From the NCBI RefSeq assembly GCF_014651495.1, contig NZ_BMWZ01000006.1, forward strand, positions 319,333-383,332: a stretch of 64,000 nucleotides of DNA, in the 5' to 3' direction. The position numbers were made by a program, and so were the translations under genes. Each line of letters begins with the position of its first letter. Within the stretch, counting starts at the first letter, position 1. Shown piece by piece: positions 1 through 9,439 of this stretch. The stretch comes from Algibacter mikhailovii. Its GTDB lineage: Bacteria > Bacteroidota > Bacteroidia > Flavobacteriales > Flavobacteriaceae. A model generated the notes under the pieces. That model ran no database searches, was not told the DNA's origin, and worked only from the letters and a program-made list of their open reading frames with translations.

Positions 1-2476
1 AGGTTCTTCTGGTGTTATATTGATTACCACTAAGTCTGGTAAGGTAGGTAAAATGAATATCGGTATAAATAGTTATTATGGGGTTCAAGACATTACATCA
101 GAGGTGCCCTTGTCTAACTTTGATCAATTTATGTACACCGAATTTTTAAGACTTAATAATGTCAATGGTACGTTTTCAAACAACTCGTTTACTACTTTAG
201 AGCAGAACCCTGCTAATTTTACAAATGATACCAGTCTAATGGATATTCTTCAAGTAGATATGGCTCCAATTCAAAATCATGCAATAAATATTTCTGGAGG
301 TAAACAAGGGCTAACTTATAATGTATCTGTGAATTATTTTGATCAAGTAGGGTCTTTAATTAATTCAGGTCTTGAACGACTTAATGTTAGAGTGAATACA
401 ACATATAAGAAAGATAAATGGACCGTAACTACAGGTGTTGGATTAAGAACAGATGAGCAAAGCTATACGCCTTGGCAAATTTTACTGGATGGATATAAAT
501 ACAAACCTTACCAACCACAACTAGATCCTGATGCACCAACTATTGATGAGAGTTCAGGTGTTAATACAAGTAATGATGCGCTTAATTTAAGTTTTTTATC
601 GGCCAAACTGCAGCAAACTGATGTGAGAAATGGGGATAACTTCAACTTCCGTACACAGGTTGATTTTCAATTACATGAAAACTTGAAGCTAACGGCTAGA
701 GCATCGTTGAATCGTACTAATAATACACGAGTTAGAGTAAATCCGCTGTTTGTTAGCTTTGATATAGATGGGAATGTTATTCCGCAACAAATTAGGTCTG
801 GTGTAAGAAATACCAGTGATAGATCTACAGGCCAAAGTATAGATGGTATTATTACTTATAATAAACAATTTGGAGATCACCAGTTAACTTTAGTAGGTGC
901 ATATACAACTGAAAAATATACACGAACCTCATTCTTTGCAGAACGGTTTGATATTTTTAACAATGAGATTACAAACTTAAACGGGACTACTTTAGATCCT
1001 AATGTTGGCACAGGAACCGGTTGGAATCAAGATAGAGAAAATACTTTAATAGGTATGTTAGGACGAGCTCAGTATGATTATAAAGGTAAATATCTTTTTA
1101 GCGCCAGTCTTAGACGTGATGGAACAAGTCGTTTTTCTGAAGCTAATAGATGGATTTATGCACCATCATTATCTGCTGGATGGGTCGTTTCAGATGAATA
1201 TGGTTGGGATAAAATTTTTGGAGATACCTTTAACTTTTTAAAGGTTAGATTTAGTTACGGTACAACGGGTAATCAGAGTATATTAGATTATAGCACGCAA
1301 CCTACTGTAGGTTTAGGTCATGATTATGTTTTTGGAACGGGAACGGAACAAGAACTTGCTTTAGGGGCAATACAAGAGGCGTTTAAAAATCCTGATGCCA
1401 AATGGGAGAAGAAAATTGAAAAGAATTTTGGTATGGATTTTGGATTTTTCAAGAACAAATTAACTGTTACAAGTGAACTGTATGATGGATCTAGAACCAA
1501 TATGTTATTCCCGGTAGTTTTACCTCCATCAGTGGGAGCCGGTACTGGAAATAATTCTAGTGTTGTGCTTAATGTTGGAGATATGAGAAACTATGGAATG
1601 GAATGGAGTGCTAACTATAAACATCAAGGGAAATTTAGTTGGAATATTGGTGTGAACTATTCAGCTAATAAAAATTTAATTACAAGAATGAGTGACTCCA
1701 ATAAGTTCTCTTTTTTAAGTGGTAGTCAAGTAGCTCCAGGTTTACCCGGAGAAGACCTGGTTACGGCACTGAGAGAGGGCTATGAGGCGGGTGCATTTTT
1801 CCTAATTGAAACTGATGGACTTGTAAGAACGGAGGAAGAGTTAGCTGAATATCGAGAACTAGACCCTACAGCAGAGCTAGGTTCATTACGATATGTAGAC
1901 CAGCTTACAGAGGATACGAATAATGATGGTATACCCGATGCTGGTGACGGTTTAATTACAACAGAAGATAGGGTATATAGTGGAAGTGCAGCTCCTGAAT
2001 ATGAATTGGGCTTAAATTTTAATGCGAATTACAAAGGTTTTGATTTTTCTATGAATTGGTATTCTGCAATTGGTGGTGAAATAATCAACGGTAGTAAAGC
2101 ATACGCTTATAAACAAGGTACACATCGAGATCTTGTATATTCATGGTCGCCTAATAATACAGCTTCAAATATTCCAGCATATCGTGGTCGTGATAATGCT
2201 AACTTTCGTGGGTACACCGATTTATGGATTCAAGATGGAAGTTTTGCCAGATTAAAAAACATCACTTTGGGGTATTCGCTACCGAGAAAACTAACTCAGA
2301 AAATGAAAATTCAAAAACTTCGTTTTTACATAGCAGCTGATAATCTTTTAACTATAACAGATTATGATGGTTTTGATCCAGAGGTAGGAAATGATGGATT
2401 AAATACACGTGGTATTGATGCAGGGGTTTATCCAATAAGTGCACAATATAGAGCGGGGTTAGAATTTAAATTTTAA
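1..2476 (+). CDS. SusC-family TonB-dependent outer-membrane transporter, 5'-truncated
   Basis: This is the C-terminal part of a SusC/RagA-type TonB-dependent receptor that imports oligosaccharides through the outer membrane. The frame is already open at base 2 and reads GSSGVILITTKSGK, the typical end of the SusC plug domain, so the start and roughly the first 200 residues (signal peptide, carboxypeptidase-like domain, most of the plug) lie left of the window. About 820 residues of beta-barrel follow and end in GLEFKF, an aromatic-ending strand typical of outer-membrane barrels. SusD follows 16 bases downstream and a surface lipoprotein after that, which makes the usual transport operon. Any internal start near base 20 is only an artefact of the window edge. 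Substrate is inferred from the neighbouring enzymes, not from this gene. Confidence 0.95.
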   Translation, partial: GSSGVILITTKSGKVGKMNIGINSYYGVQDITSEVPLSNFDQFMYTEFLRLNNVNGTFSNNSFTTLEQNPANFTNDTSLMDILQVDMAPIQNHAINISGGKQGLTYNVSVNYFDQVGSLINSGLERLNVRVNTTYKKDKWTVTTGVGLRTDEQSYTPWQILLDGYKYKPYQPQLDPDAPTIDESSGVNTSNDALNLSFLSAKLQQTDVRNGDNFNFRTQVDFQLHENLKLTARASLNRTNNTRVRVNPLFVSFDIDGNVIPQQIRSGVRNTSDRSTGQSIDGIITYNKQFGDHQLTLVGAYTTEKYTRTSFFAERFDIFNNEITNLNGTTLDPNVGTGTGWNQDRENTLIGMLGRAQYDYKGKYLFSASLRRDGTSRFSEANRWIYAPSLSAGWVVSDEYGWDKIFGDTFNFLKVRFSYGTTGNQSILDYSTQPTVGLGHDYVFGTGTEQELALGAIQEAFKNPDAKWEKKIEKNFGMDFGFFKNKLTVTSELYDGSRTNMLFPVVLPPSVGAGTGNNSSVVLNVGDMRNYGMEWSANYKHQGKFSWNIGVNYSANKNLITRMSDSNKFSFLSGSQVAPGLPGEDLVTALREGYEAGAFFLIETDGLVRTEEELAEYRELDPTAELGSLRYVDQLTEDTNNDGIPDAGDGLITTEDRVYSGSAAPEYELGLNFNANYKGFDFSMNWYSAIGGEIINGSKAYAYKQGTHRDLVYSWSPNNTASNIPAYRGRDNANFRGYTDLWIQDGSFARLKNITLGYSLPRKLTQKMKIQKLRFYIAADNLLTITDYDGFDPEVGNDGLNTRGIDAGVYPISAQYRAGLEFKF

Positions 2477-2492
2477 AAAAAAACTAGAAAAG

Positions 2493-4298
2493 ATGAGATT
2501 AATAATAAAGAATATAACTATTGTTTTACTGTGTATAGTATGCAGTACTTCATGCTCCGATGATTTTTTAGAAAAAACAAACCCTAACGAACTTTCAACT
2601 GGAAGTTTTTGGAAAACTACCATAGATCTTGATAATGGATTAACATCTGTTTATAATGCATTTAAAAATGTTAATATTTTAAATATAGCACCAGAAAATA
2701 ATAGGTCTGATTTGAATTGGCCAGGGTTTAGAAGACCAAATCCGAATAATCAATTTGTACCCTATTATTTGCATACGTTTAATGATTCACAACCAGAAAT
2801 AAATAACAAGTGGTCTGCTTTATATACCACTATCTTTAGAGCAAACCAAGTCATCGTTAATGGCGAGAATCTAATAGGCACGTTTACGGATGAGGAAGTG
2901 ATAGAATTCACTAGACAAATGATTGCTCAAGCTAGATTTTTAAGGGGTATTAGTTACTCGTATTTATATAATATGTATAATAAAGGGAGTGTACCTATTT
3001 TTGATTTTATTCCTGAATCTGAAAGTGATTTTTATCAACCATTAAGTACTGCTGATAAGGTTAAAGCATTTTACTTAGCCGACTTGGAATATGCTTATGA
3101 AAATTTACCTCCAGTTTGGGAAAACACCAATGATAAGGGGCGTATTACAGCTGCTGCTGCTGCTGCAGAATTAGGAAGAAGTTATTTATATGAGGAGAAT
3201 TATACGAAAGCTTCTGAGTATTTTGTTGATATTGTAACCAATGGTGATTATGGTAGAGCATTAGTTGCTAATATTGGTGATAATTTTTCTGAAGCAGGAG
3301 AGTTTAATTCAGAATCTATTTTAGAAGTTAGTTATTCTGTAGATTTTAAGTCGGAGCTTAATGCAGGTGATTCACAAAATGTTTCAAATAATATAGCAAG
3401 AACCTTTGCGCCTGCAAATCGAGGTGGTTTTAGAGTTGTACAACCTAGTGCTTGGTTACAAATGGCTTATAGAAATGAACAAATGGATTTAAATGATACC
3501 CGTAACTATGTGCCTTGTGAAGATGGTGAAGATGGTTGTGATCCTACAACTTTAACACGTTTAAGAACATTTTCAGTTCGTGCTTCACAGACGTTAGCCT
3601 TAGTAGAAGATTTAGATACGCCGTATTATGCAGGGTTAACAACTGCGCAGTCTACCCTGTTTAATAATGACGAACCAGCCTATTTTAGAAAATATACCAA
3701 TTGGGCTACTGTTGATTCTGAGAGAGATTTTGTGCCACTTTCACGTTCAGGAATAAATGTGCGTCTTGTTAGATTAGCAGATGTATATTTAATGTTAGCT
3801 GAATGTTTAATAGAAGGCGGTTCAAATGATGGAGGAGTTGATGAGGCTATGGACCTTATTAATGCAGTAAGGTATCGTTCTGCACTGCAATTAGTTGGTT
3901 TAGATGGCTCTGGAGCCTTTCCATCTTCTTCACATGACAATGTTGCTTATAATGCCCAAAGTTTAATGGAGCATTTAATGTATGTAGAAAGACCCTTAGA
4001 GTTATCAGAAGAAGGTCATGCCGTACGCTTTTTAGATTTAAGACGCTGGGGTGTTATTAAACAACGTTTTGAAGACCTAAGTACCAGAAGATATTGGGCT
4101 GATAATTATCCTTTTATTGATGAAAAAGGAGACCCTGCAACAAGATGGAATTCTATTTTAATAGAAGGGGATGATGCTCCCGATGGTAAATTTATTTACA
4201 TAGATTTTGAACAAGCTGCAACCAATTATAATGAAAGTGTGCATGCTTACTATCCTATTCCAAATAGTGAGGTAACGGCTAACCCTAATTTAAATTAA
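2493..4298 (+). CDS. SusD/RagB-family outer-membrane lipoprotein
   Basis: Partner of the SusC transporter: it caps the barrel on the cell surface and binds the glycan. The 601-residue protein has a lipoprotein signal peptide ending in STSC with the lipidated Cys at residue 21, followed by DDFLEKTNP, a hallmark of SusD starts. The N-terminal helical repeats (for example ARFLRGISYSYLYNMY) and the C-terminal SusD region (ERPLELSEEGHAVRFLDLRRW and PIPNSEVTANPNLN) are clear. Length is normal for the family. It lies 16 bases after susC and 9 bases before the next lipoprotein gene, so all three are probably one transcript. Glycan specificity cannot be read from SusD sequence. Confidence 0.96.
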   Translation: MRLIIKNITIVLLCIVCSTSCSDDFLEKTNPNELSTGSFWKTTIDLDNGLTSVYNAFKNVNILNIAPENNRSDLNWPGFRRPNPNNQFVPYYLHTFNDSQPEINNKWSALYTTIFRANQVIVNGENLIGTFTDEEVIEFTRQMIAQARFLRGISYSYLYNMYNKGSVPIFDFIPESESDFYQPLSTADKVKAFYLADLEYAYENLPPVWENTNDKGRITAAAAAAELGRSYLYEENYTKASEYFVDIVTNGDYGRALVANIGDNFSEAGEFNSESILEVSYSVDFKSELNAGDSQNVSNNIARTFAPANRGGFRVVQPSAWLQMAYRNEQMDLNDTRNYVPCEDGEDGCDPTTLTRLRTFSVRASQTLALVEDLDTPYYAGLTTAQSTLFNNDEPAYFRKYTNWATVDSERDFVPLSRSGINVRLVRLADVYLMLAECLIEGGSNDGGVDEAMDLINAVRYRSALQLVGLDGSGAFPSSSHDNVAYNAQSLMEHLMYVERPLELSEEGHAVRFLDLRRWGVIKQRFEDLSTRRYWADNYPFIDEKGDPATRWNSILIEGDDAPDGKFIYIDFEQAATNYNESVHAYYPIPNSEVTANPNLN

Positions 4299-4307
4299 AA
4301 ATATAAA

Positions 4308-5879
4308 ATGAAAAATAAATTAATATATCTAGGATTTGTAATTGCATTTATAACTGCTTTTACAGCTTGTTCACGTACAGATTACGAGGCGCCTAATTCG
4401 TTTGCAGATGTTAATTGGTATACTACTGCATTTAGACAAGAAGTTCAAGGTGTAGGTATTAATGATTATGCTTCTTTTTCAGATTTATCTCAAGGAGCAA
4501 TATCTCATACCTGGACCATTGAAGAAAGTAGTGCTTTTCTTAAAGGTCCAATTAAGAATCAAGATTCAGTTTATGAACAATTTATAATAGAACCACGATT
4601 TACTGAAAGTACTGATAATACAGTTCATGTTTTATTTACCGAATCAGGAATACGAACTATTCGTTTGTATAATGTTTTTAATGATTCTGTTAGTTATAGA
4701 GGTGCTGATGATTTTGTTTTTCCAGCCAAAGAAGAAGGTGGAAAGTGGATTATTGATACTACCTTTGTTGTAGATGTTTATGATACCATTGTACCTCAAA
4801 TATTAATTCGTCAAAACGGTATTGTTGTTCCTCATGAATCGGAAACTGATGTTATTACGGTGGAAGCAGGTTCTCAACTTGAGTTTGTTGATGTAACAAC
4901 TACAGGTAGGCCTAATACTAGGGTGTGGAACGTTGCAGGCATAACGAATCTAGATTCTTTAGCTGTCATTCAATTGAATCAACTTGGTGAGTTTAAAGGG
5001 AATTTAAACTTAAGTAGACAAGGGCCTAATATACCTGGTGATTTTGAAAATTATAAAATCCCTGCGACTTTTAATGTGATACCGTCATCACTCCCTTTTA
5101 AGGTGACTCCTGAAGATATTGTTGAACTTGAAAATCAAACTATTGTACTCCCATTTAGTGGAGAGTTTGCACCTATTACTGTAGACCCTTCAGCATCATT
5201 TACCGTAACCGTGAATGGTACGCCTTTTACTATTGCTAGTACTGCGTTGAATCCATCTGATGCTACAAAGCTAGAGATAAAATTACAGGATCAAATATAC
5301 AGATCTGATGCTATTACAGTTTCTTATGACGGTACCGCAGCGCTTGAATCGGCAGATACGCGTATTGCGGAAACATTTACTGATTTGCCAGTCTCGATGT
5401 TTCAGCATGAAGTTATTAAATTTGATTTTGATGATGGTGGCGTGAATTGGACGCCAGAAGCAGGGAATTTACCAACAACGGCAATTGAAGTATCTTCAGA
5501 ACAAGCAGCTAGTGGGTCAAATAGTTTGAAAATTGCAGCTGATGAAAAGGGCAACTGGTCGGCCTTCGAGAACATCGTGGATGTATTTACTTTAGAAGCT
5601 GGTGTTCAAATTCAATATGAATATAACGTGTATAAGGCTCCTGGGACCTCAATAAATTTCTTAGCACCTTGGATTAATAATGCAGGTGGTACAGTGACAC
5701 AGTTTTGGCATAATTTGATACAGGGTGTTGCAGATGAGACCTGGACAACCATAAGAGCACCAAAAAAATGGGCGCCTCCGGCTACAGGCAATGATTTCTA
5801 CGTGTATTTTAGACACAATGGATCAGGTACTATTTATATTGATGATTTACGTATTCTTATTGTAGATGATAGGCCATAG
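4308..5879 (+). CDS. Probable surface glycan-binding lipoprotein (SusE/F position)
   Basis: The 523-residue protein has a lipoprotein signal peptide (FTAC, Cys21) and sits directly after SusD, the position normally taken by a SusE/SusF-like surface glycan-binding protein. The sequence is rich in beta strand and Thr/Ser with no catalytic signature. The middle region (about residues 165-270) resembles a PKD/Ig-like module, about residues 275-360 look like an Ig-like or SwmB-like repeat, and the last about 150 residues (KFDFDDGGVNWTPEAG to IYIDDLRI) look like a carbohydrate-binding jelly roll. The domain calls are by eye. The role as a glycan binder is inferred from gene order and architecture. 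Confidence 0.8.
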   Translation: MKNKLIYLGFVIAFITAFTACSRTDYEAPNSFADVNWYTTAFRQEVQGVGINDYASFSDLSQGAISHTWTIEESSAFLKGPIKNQDSVYEQFIIEPRFTESTDNTVHVLFTESGIRTIRLYNVFNDSVSYRGADDFVFPAKEEGGKWIIDTTFVVDVYDTIVPQILIRQNGIVVPHESETDVITVEAGSQLEFVDVTTTGRPNTRVWNVAGITNLDSLAVIQLNQLGEFKGNLNLSRQGPNIPGDFENYKIPATFNVIPSSLPFKVTPEDIVELENQTIVLPFSGEFAPITVDPSASFTVTVNGTPFTIASTALNPSDATKLEIKLQDQIYRSDAITVSYDGTAALESADTRIAETFTDLPVSMFQHEVIKFDFDDGGVNWTPEAGNLPTTAIEVSSEQAASGSNSLKIAADEKGNWSAFENIVDVFTLEAGVQIQYEYNVYKAPGTSINFLAPWINNAGGTVTQFWHNLIQGVADETWTTIRAPKKWAPPATGNDFYVYFRHNGSGTIYIDDLRILIVDDRP

Positions 5880-5900
5880 AGTTTTTTAATTAATAAGTTT

Positions 5901-5936
5901 AAAAGGTTTCTCATTTTATGTGAAGCCTTTTTTTTA
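5901..5936 (+). terminator. Rho-independent terminator after the SusCD operon
   Basis: A 9-bp stem, AAAGGTTTC pairing with GAAGCCTTT (one G-T wobble), encloses a loop of about 11 bases and runs straight into a T tract. It ends the transport operon before the first sulfatase. Confidence 0.75.
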
Positions 5937-6020
5937 ACAAACCATAATTGGTTTACATAAACTTATATGGCATATCTGTTATTAATTAATAGATAGATGT
6001 TTGCAATTTAAAAAAATAAA

Positions 6021-7676
6021 ATGAATAAAATTCTTGTACTCTGTTTGTTTCTTGCATCCCTAATTTCTTGCTCTGAAGACGTTAAAAAGGAAGTATTAAA
6101 AAAACCGAATATTATCTATATTATGTCAGATGACCATACTTCACAGGCTCTTGGGATTTATGGTAGTAGATTGGCATCTTTAGACCCTACACCAGCATTG
6201 GATAAATTGGCTCATGAAGGAGTGATTTTTGATAATTGTTTTGTTACAAATTCTATTTGTACACCTAGCCGAGCAACAATAATTACGGGGCAATATAGTC
6301 AGGCCAATGGTGTACTTGATTTAGAAGGACATATTACTCCAGAAAGACAGTATCTTCCCCAAGAAATGAAAAGTTTAGGCTATGAATCTGCTATAATTGG
6401 TAAATGGCATTTAGAGCATGAACCTGCAGCCTTTGATTACTATGCAGTATTACCGGGTCAAGGTAAATACCATAACCCAACATTTAGAGTTCAAGGCGAT
6501 AAACCCTGGACGGAAAATACAATAAGTAAAAAGGGGCATTCAAGCGATAATATTACCGATTTGGCCATGGATTGGCTAAAAAATAAAAGAGATAAAGACA
6601 AACCTTTTTTCTTAATGCATCATTTTAAAGCACCTCATGATGATTTTGAGTTTGCGCCACGATATAAAGATTATTTAGAGAACACTTATATTCCTGAGCC
6701 CGCTAGTTTATATGAAAATGGAAATAACGGTTCCATAGCTACCAGAGGTAAAAATGATTCTTTACTTCAGGTTATAGGATCTTCAGTTGGGAAGCGAAAT
6801 ACTATAAGAGGTATGCATAAGCGCTTATGGAGTGATATATATACAAGAATATCCAATCCTGATTTTGATCCATCAACTAAGATTCATTCGAACATGTCAG
6901 AAAATGAATTTAAGCACGCCACCTATCAAGAATATTTAAAACGGTATTTGCGTTGTGTTAAAGGTGTTGATGATAATGTGGCACGTTTGGTAAAGTTTTT
7001 AAAAGAAGAAGGTCTATATGATAACACCATAATTGTTTATACCGGTGATCAAGGTTTTATGTTGGGTGAGCATGATTATATTGATAAAAGATGGATGTAT
7101 GAGGAATCTATGCGCATGCCATTTTTTGTGAGGTACCCTGAAAAACTAAAAGCTGGCATTCGAACCGATGCTATTATTAATAATACTGATTTTGCTCCAA
7201 CTTTAATTGATTTAGCGGGAGGTACAGTTCCAGAAAAAATGCAAGGTCATAGTTTTAAAACTATTTTAGAAACTGGTGAAGAACCAGAAGGGTGGCAACA
7301 ATCAACTTATTATAGATACTGGATGCATATGGCTCATGCACATGCTAATCCAGCACATTTTGGAATTAGAACAAAGCAATATAAATTAATATTTTTTTAT
7401 GGCAAGTATTGGGTAGATACTAAAGAACCAAATGCTACGTGGAATAAGAAAAGTTGGGGCAATGCTTTTGAAATGGATACTCCCGCTGCTTGGGAATTTT
7501 ATGATTTAAGTATTGATCCGCAAGAAATGAACAATGCTTATAGCAATCCCGAATATTCAACGATTATTAAAAAATTAAAAAAACAATTGCTTGACAAGCG
7601 TAAAGCATTGCATGAAGAAGATGGTGAAAAATTCCCTCACATTCAAAACGTAATTGATACTCACTGGGATGATTAA
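6021..7676 (+). CDS. Formylglycine-dependent sulfatase (S1 family), lipoprotein
   Basis: Hydrolyses a sulfate ester, presumably on the galactan handled by this locus. The 551-residue protein has a lipoprotein signal (LISC, Cys17), so it is predicted to be membrane-anchored. After NIIYIMSDDH (metal-binding acidic pair) comes the activation motif CTPSR at Cys80, the cysteine converted to formylglycine, then IGKWHLE, and later TGDQGFMLGEHD, the second metal-binding block. The C-terminal EFYDLSIDPQEMNN block is typical. It is first in a forward run with a GH29, another sulfatase and a GH16. The SulfAtlas subfamily and the sulfate position attacked cannot be set by eye. Confidence 0.95.
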   Translation: MNKILVLCLFLASLISCSEDVKKEVLKKPNIIYIMSDDHTSQALGIYGSRLASLDPTPALDKLAHEGVIFDNCFVTNSICTPSRATIITGQYSQANGVLDLEGHITPERQYLPQEMKSLGYESAIIGKWHLEHEPAAFDYYAVLPGQGKYHNPTFRVQGDKPWTENTISKKGHSSDNITDLAMDWLKNKRDKDKPFFLMHHFKAPHDDFEFAPRYKDYLENTYIPEPASLYENGNNGSIATRGKNDSLLQVIGSSVGKRNTIRGMHKRLWSDIYTRISNPDFDPSTKIHSNMSENEFKHATYQEYLKRYLRCVKGVDDNVARLVKFLKEEGLYDNTIIVYTGDQGFMLGEHDYIDKRWMYEESMRMPFFVRYPEKLKAGIRTDAIINNTDFAPTLIDLAGGTVPEKMQGHSFKTILETGEEPEGWQQSTYYRYWMHMAHAHANPAHFGIRTKQYKLIFFYGKYWVDTKEPNATWNKKSWGNAFEMDTPAAWEFYDLSIDPQEMNNAYSNPEYSTIIKKLKKQLLDKRKALHEEDGEKFPHIQNVIDTHWDD

Positions 7677-7690
7677 TAAATCATATAAAT

Positions 7691-7720
7691 GCTTTTTGAA
7701 ATAAAATAATTTCAAAAAGC
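7691..7720. terminator. Perfect 12-bp intergenic hairpin, probable terminator
   Basis: GCTTTTTGAAAT and ATTTCAAAAAGC pair perfectly around a 6-base loop just after the sulfatase stop codon. There is no long T tract behind it on either strand, so it could stabilise a transcript end rather than terminate strictly. Confidence 0.5.
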
Positions 7721-7764
7721 ACATTCCACACATATGCTATAGCAAATAGTACATACGTGCATAT

Positions 7765-7788
7765 AATTCTAAATAGATATTTAGAATT
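7765..7788. promoter_or_regulatory. 24-bp palindrome upstream of the GH29 gene
   Basis: AATTCTAAAT and ATTTAGAATT form a perfect 10-bp inverted repeat around AGAT, about 40 bases before the GH29 start. It lies in a short non-coding gap and could be an operator, for example for the AraC-type output of the HTCS, or a simple hairpin. Function is inferred from position only. Confidence 0.35.
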
Positions 7789-7828
7789 TCGACTAAAATA
7801 TATTTTGAAAACTATAAATTAATATAGA

Positions 7829-9373
7829 ATGAAATTAAAAAAAAATGGCTTGTTAAGTCTTCTAATAGTAGCCATAATATTTCAGTCTTGTACTGATAAA
7901 AAGAATAATAAGATTGAACTTGCTGAAATTCAAAAACCAGTATATAAGGCTAACTGGGAATCCATAAAAGCGAATTATAAAGATCCTACGTGGTTTAATA
8001 AACAAAAATTCGGAATTTTTATTCATTGGGGAGCATATAGTGTTCCAGCTTATAGTTCAGAATGGTACCCAAGGAAAATGTACATGGATACTGCTACCTT
8101 TTCAGCACAATTGAAATTGGGAAAAAAAGGGCCCTCTGATGTATATCTTCATCACAAAGAAAAATGGGGTAAGCAAAAAGATTTTGGGTATAAAGATTTT
8201 ATTCCCATGTTTAAAGGAGAGCAATTTAATGCAGATGAATGGATAAATTTGTTTAAACGAGCTGGTGCTAAATATGTAATTCCGGTAGCCGAGCATCACG
8301 ATGGCTTTGCCATGTATAACTCGAACATAACAAGATGGAACTCTGTTGATATGGGACCCAAACGCGATATACTGGGTGAACTTTTTAAATCGGGTAGAGA
8401 AAACGGAATAATTATGGGGGCTTCATCTCATTTTGCGTTTAATTGGTCATACTATAATAAGAAAGATCATTTTGATACAACAAACCCAGAATTTTCAGAT
8501 TTGTATTCTACAAAAGGGAAAGATTTAAATGAACCGGTTTCTGAGGCGTTTAAAAAGCTTTGGTGGTCTAGAACTAAAGATATTATTGATAATTATCAAC
8601 CAGATATTTTATGGTTTGATTTCTATCTTGATATTCCTGATTTTGCTGATCAAAGACCGAAATTGGCTGCTTATTACTATAATAAGGGTATTGAATGGGG
8701 AAAAGAAGTGGTTTTACAAGATAAAAACTTTTCCCATGAAGCCTTTCCAGAAGGAACCGTTATTTATGATTTGGAACGTGGTAAATTACCTGGTATTCGA
8801 AAATTACCTTGGCAAACAGATACATCCATAGGGAAAAACTCTTGGAGTTACGTTACAAATTGGAAATCTAAAACGGCAAATCAGATAGTTGATGATTTGG
8901 TAGATATTGTTAGTAAAAATGGATGTTTATTATTGAACGTAGGTCCAAAATCTGATGGCACCATTCCAGATGACCAAAAAGCTATTCTATTGCAGATTGG
9001 AGATTGGTTAAAAGTTAACGGCGATGCAATTTATGATACCACATATTGGAAAACTTTTGGAGAAGGGCCTACTGAAGTTAAAAAGGGACATCATTCTGAA
9101 GGCAATAATAGTGATCTGTCATCTAAAGACATTAGGTTTACTACTAAGGGCAATTCCCTTTACGCAATAGTTCTTGATTGGCCAACGGATGGTATTGTAA
9201 AAATAGAGACTTTAGGTAAAGCTTCTGAATATGCTAAAGACATAAAGATTTCAGATGTTAAAGTTTTAGGTAGTACGGAAGATATTACATGGCGTCAAGA
9301 AAATAATCACTTAGTGGTCACCATGCCAAAAGTGAAGCCATGTGACTTCGCTTATGTAATTCAATTGAATTAG
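7829..9373 (+). CDS. GH29 glycosidase (alpha-L-fucosidase family), lipoprotein
   Basis: Retaining exo-glycosidase of family GH29. The 514-residue protein has a lipoprotein signal (FQSC, Cys21). The family block FGIFIHWGAYSVPAYSSEWY is followed by AEHHDGFAMY and by PDILWFDFYLD, whose Asp264 sits at the position of the GH29 nucleophile. WQTDTSIGKNSWSY and LLLNVGPKSDGTIP are also typical. GH29 is best known for alpha-L-fucosidases, but in red-algal galactan loci, such as the porphyran locus of Bacteroides plebeius, GH29 members remove alpha-L-galactose. With GH117 and GH16 genes nearby, alpha-L-galactosidase is the more attractive guess here. A second GH29 is at 23351-24892. Confidence 0.93.
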   Translation: MKLKKNGLLSLLIVAIIFQSCTDKKNNKIELAEIQKPVYKANWESIKANYKDPTWFNKQKFGIFIHWGAYSVPAYSSEWYPRKMYMDTATFSAQLKLGKKGPSDVYLHHKEKWGKQKDFGYKDFIPMFKGEQFNADEWINLFKRAGAKYVIPVAEHHDGFAMYNSNITRWNSVDMGPKRDILGELFKSGRENGIIMGASSHFAFNWSYYNKKDHFDTTNPEFSDLYSTKGKDLNEPVSEAFKKLWWSRTKDIIDNYQPDILWFDFYLDIPDFADQRPKLAAYYYNKGIEWGKEVVLQDKNFSHEAFPEGTVIYDLERGKLPGIRKLPWQTDTSIGKNSWSYVTNWKSKTANQIVDDLVDIVSKNGCLLLNVGPKSDGTIPDDQKAILLQIGDWLKVNGDAIYDTTYWKTFGEGPTEVKKGHHSEGNNSDLSSKDIRFTTKGNSLYAIVLDWPTDGIVKIETLGKASEYAKDIKISDVKVLGSTEDITWRQENNHLVVTMPKVKPCDFAYVIQLN

Positions 9374-9439
9374 TGAGAAAAATACGGTGTTATAAAAAAT
9401 GGAATGTCAAAACATTAAACTCAATAAGTTTATTTTAAA

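Noticed and set aside
8529..8831. 100-codon forward frame inside the GH29 gene
   Set aside because: It lies wholly in another frame of a well-supported GH29, and its translation is biased, low-information sequence.
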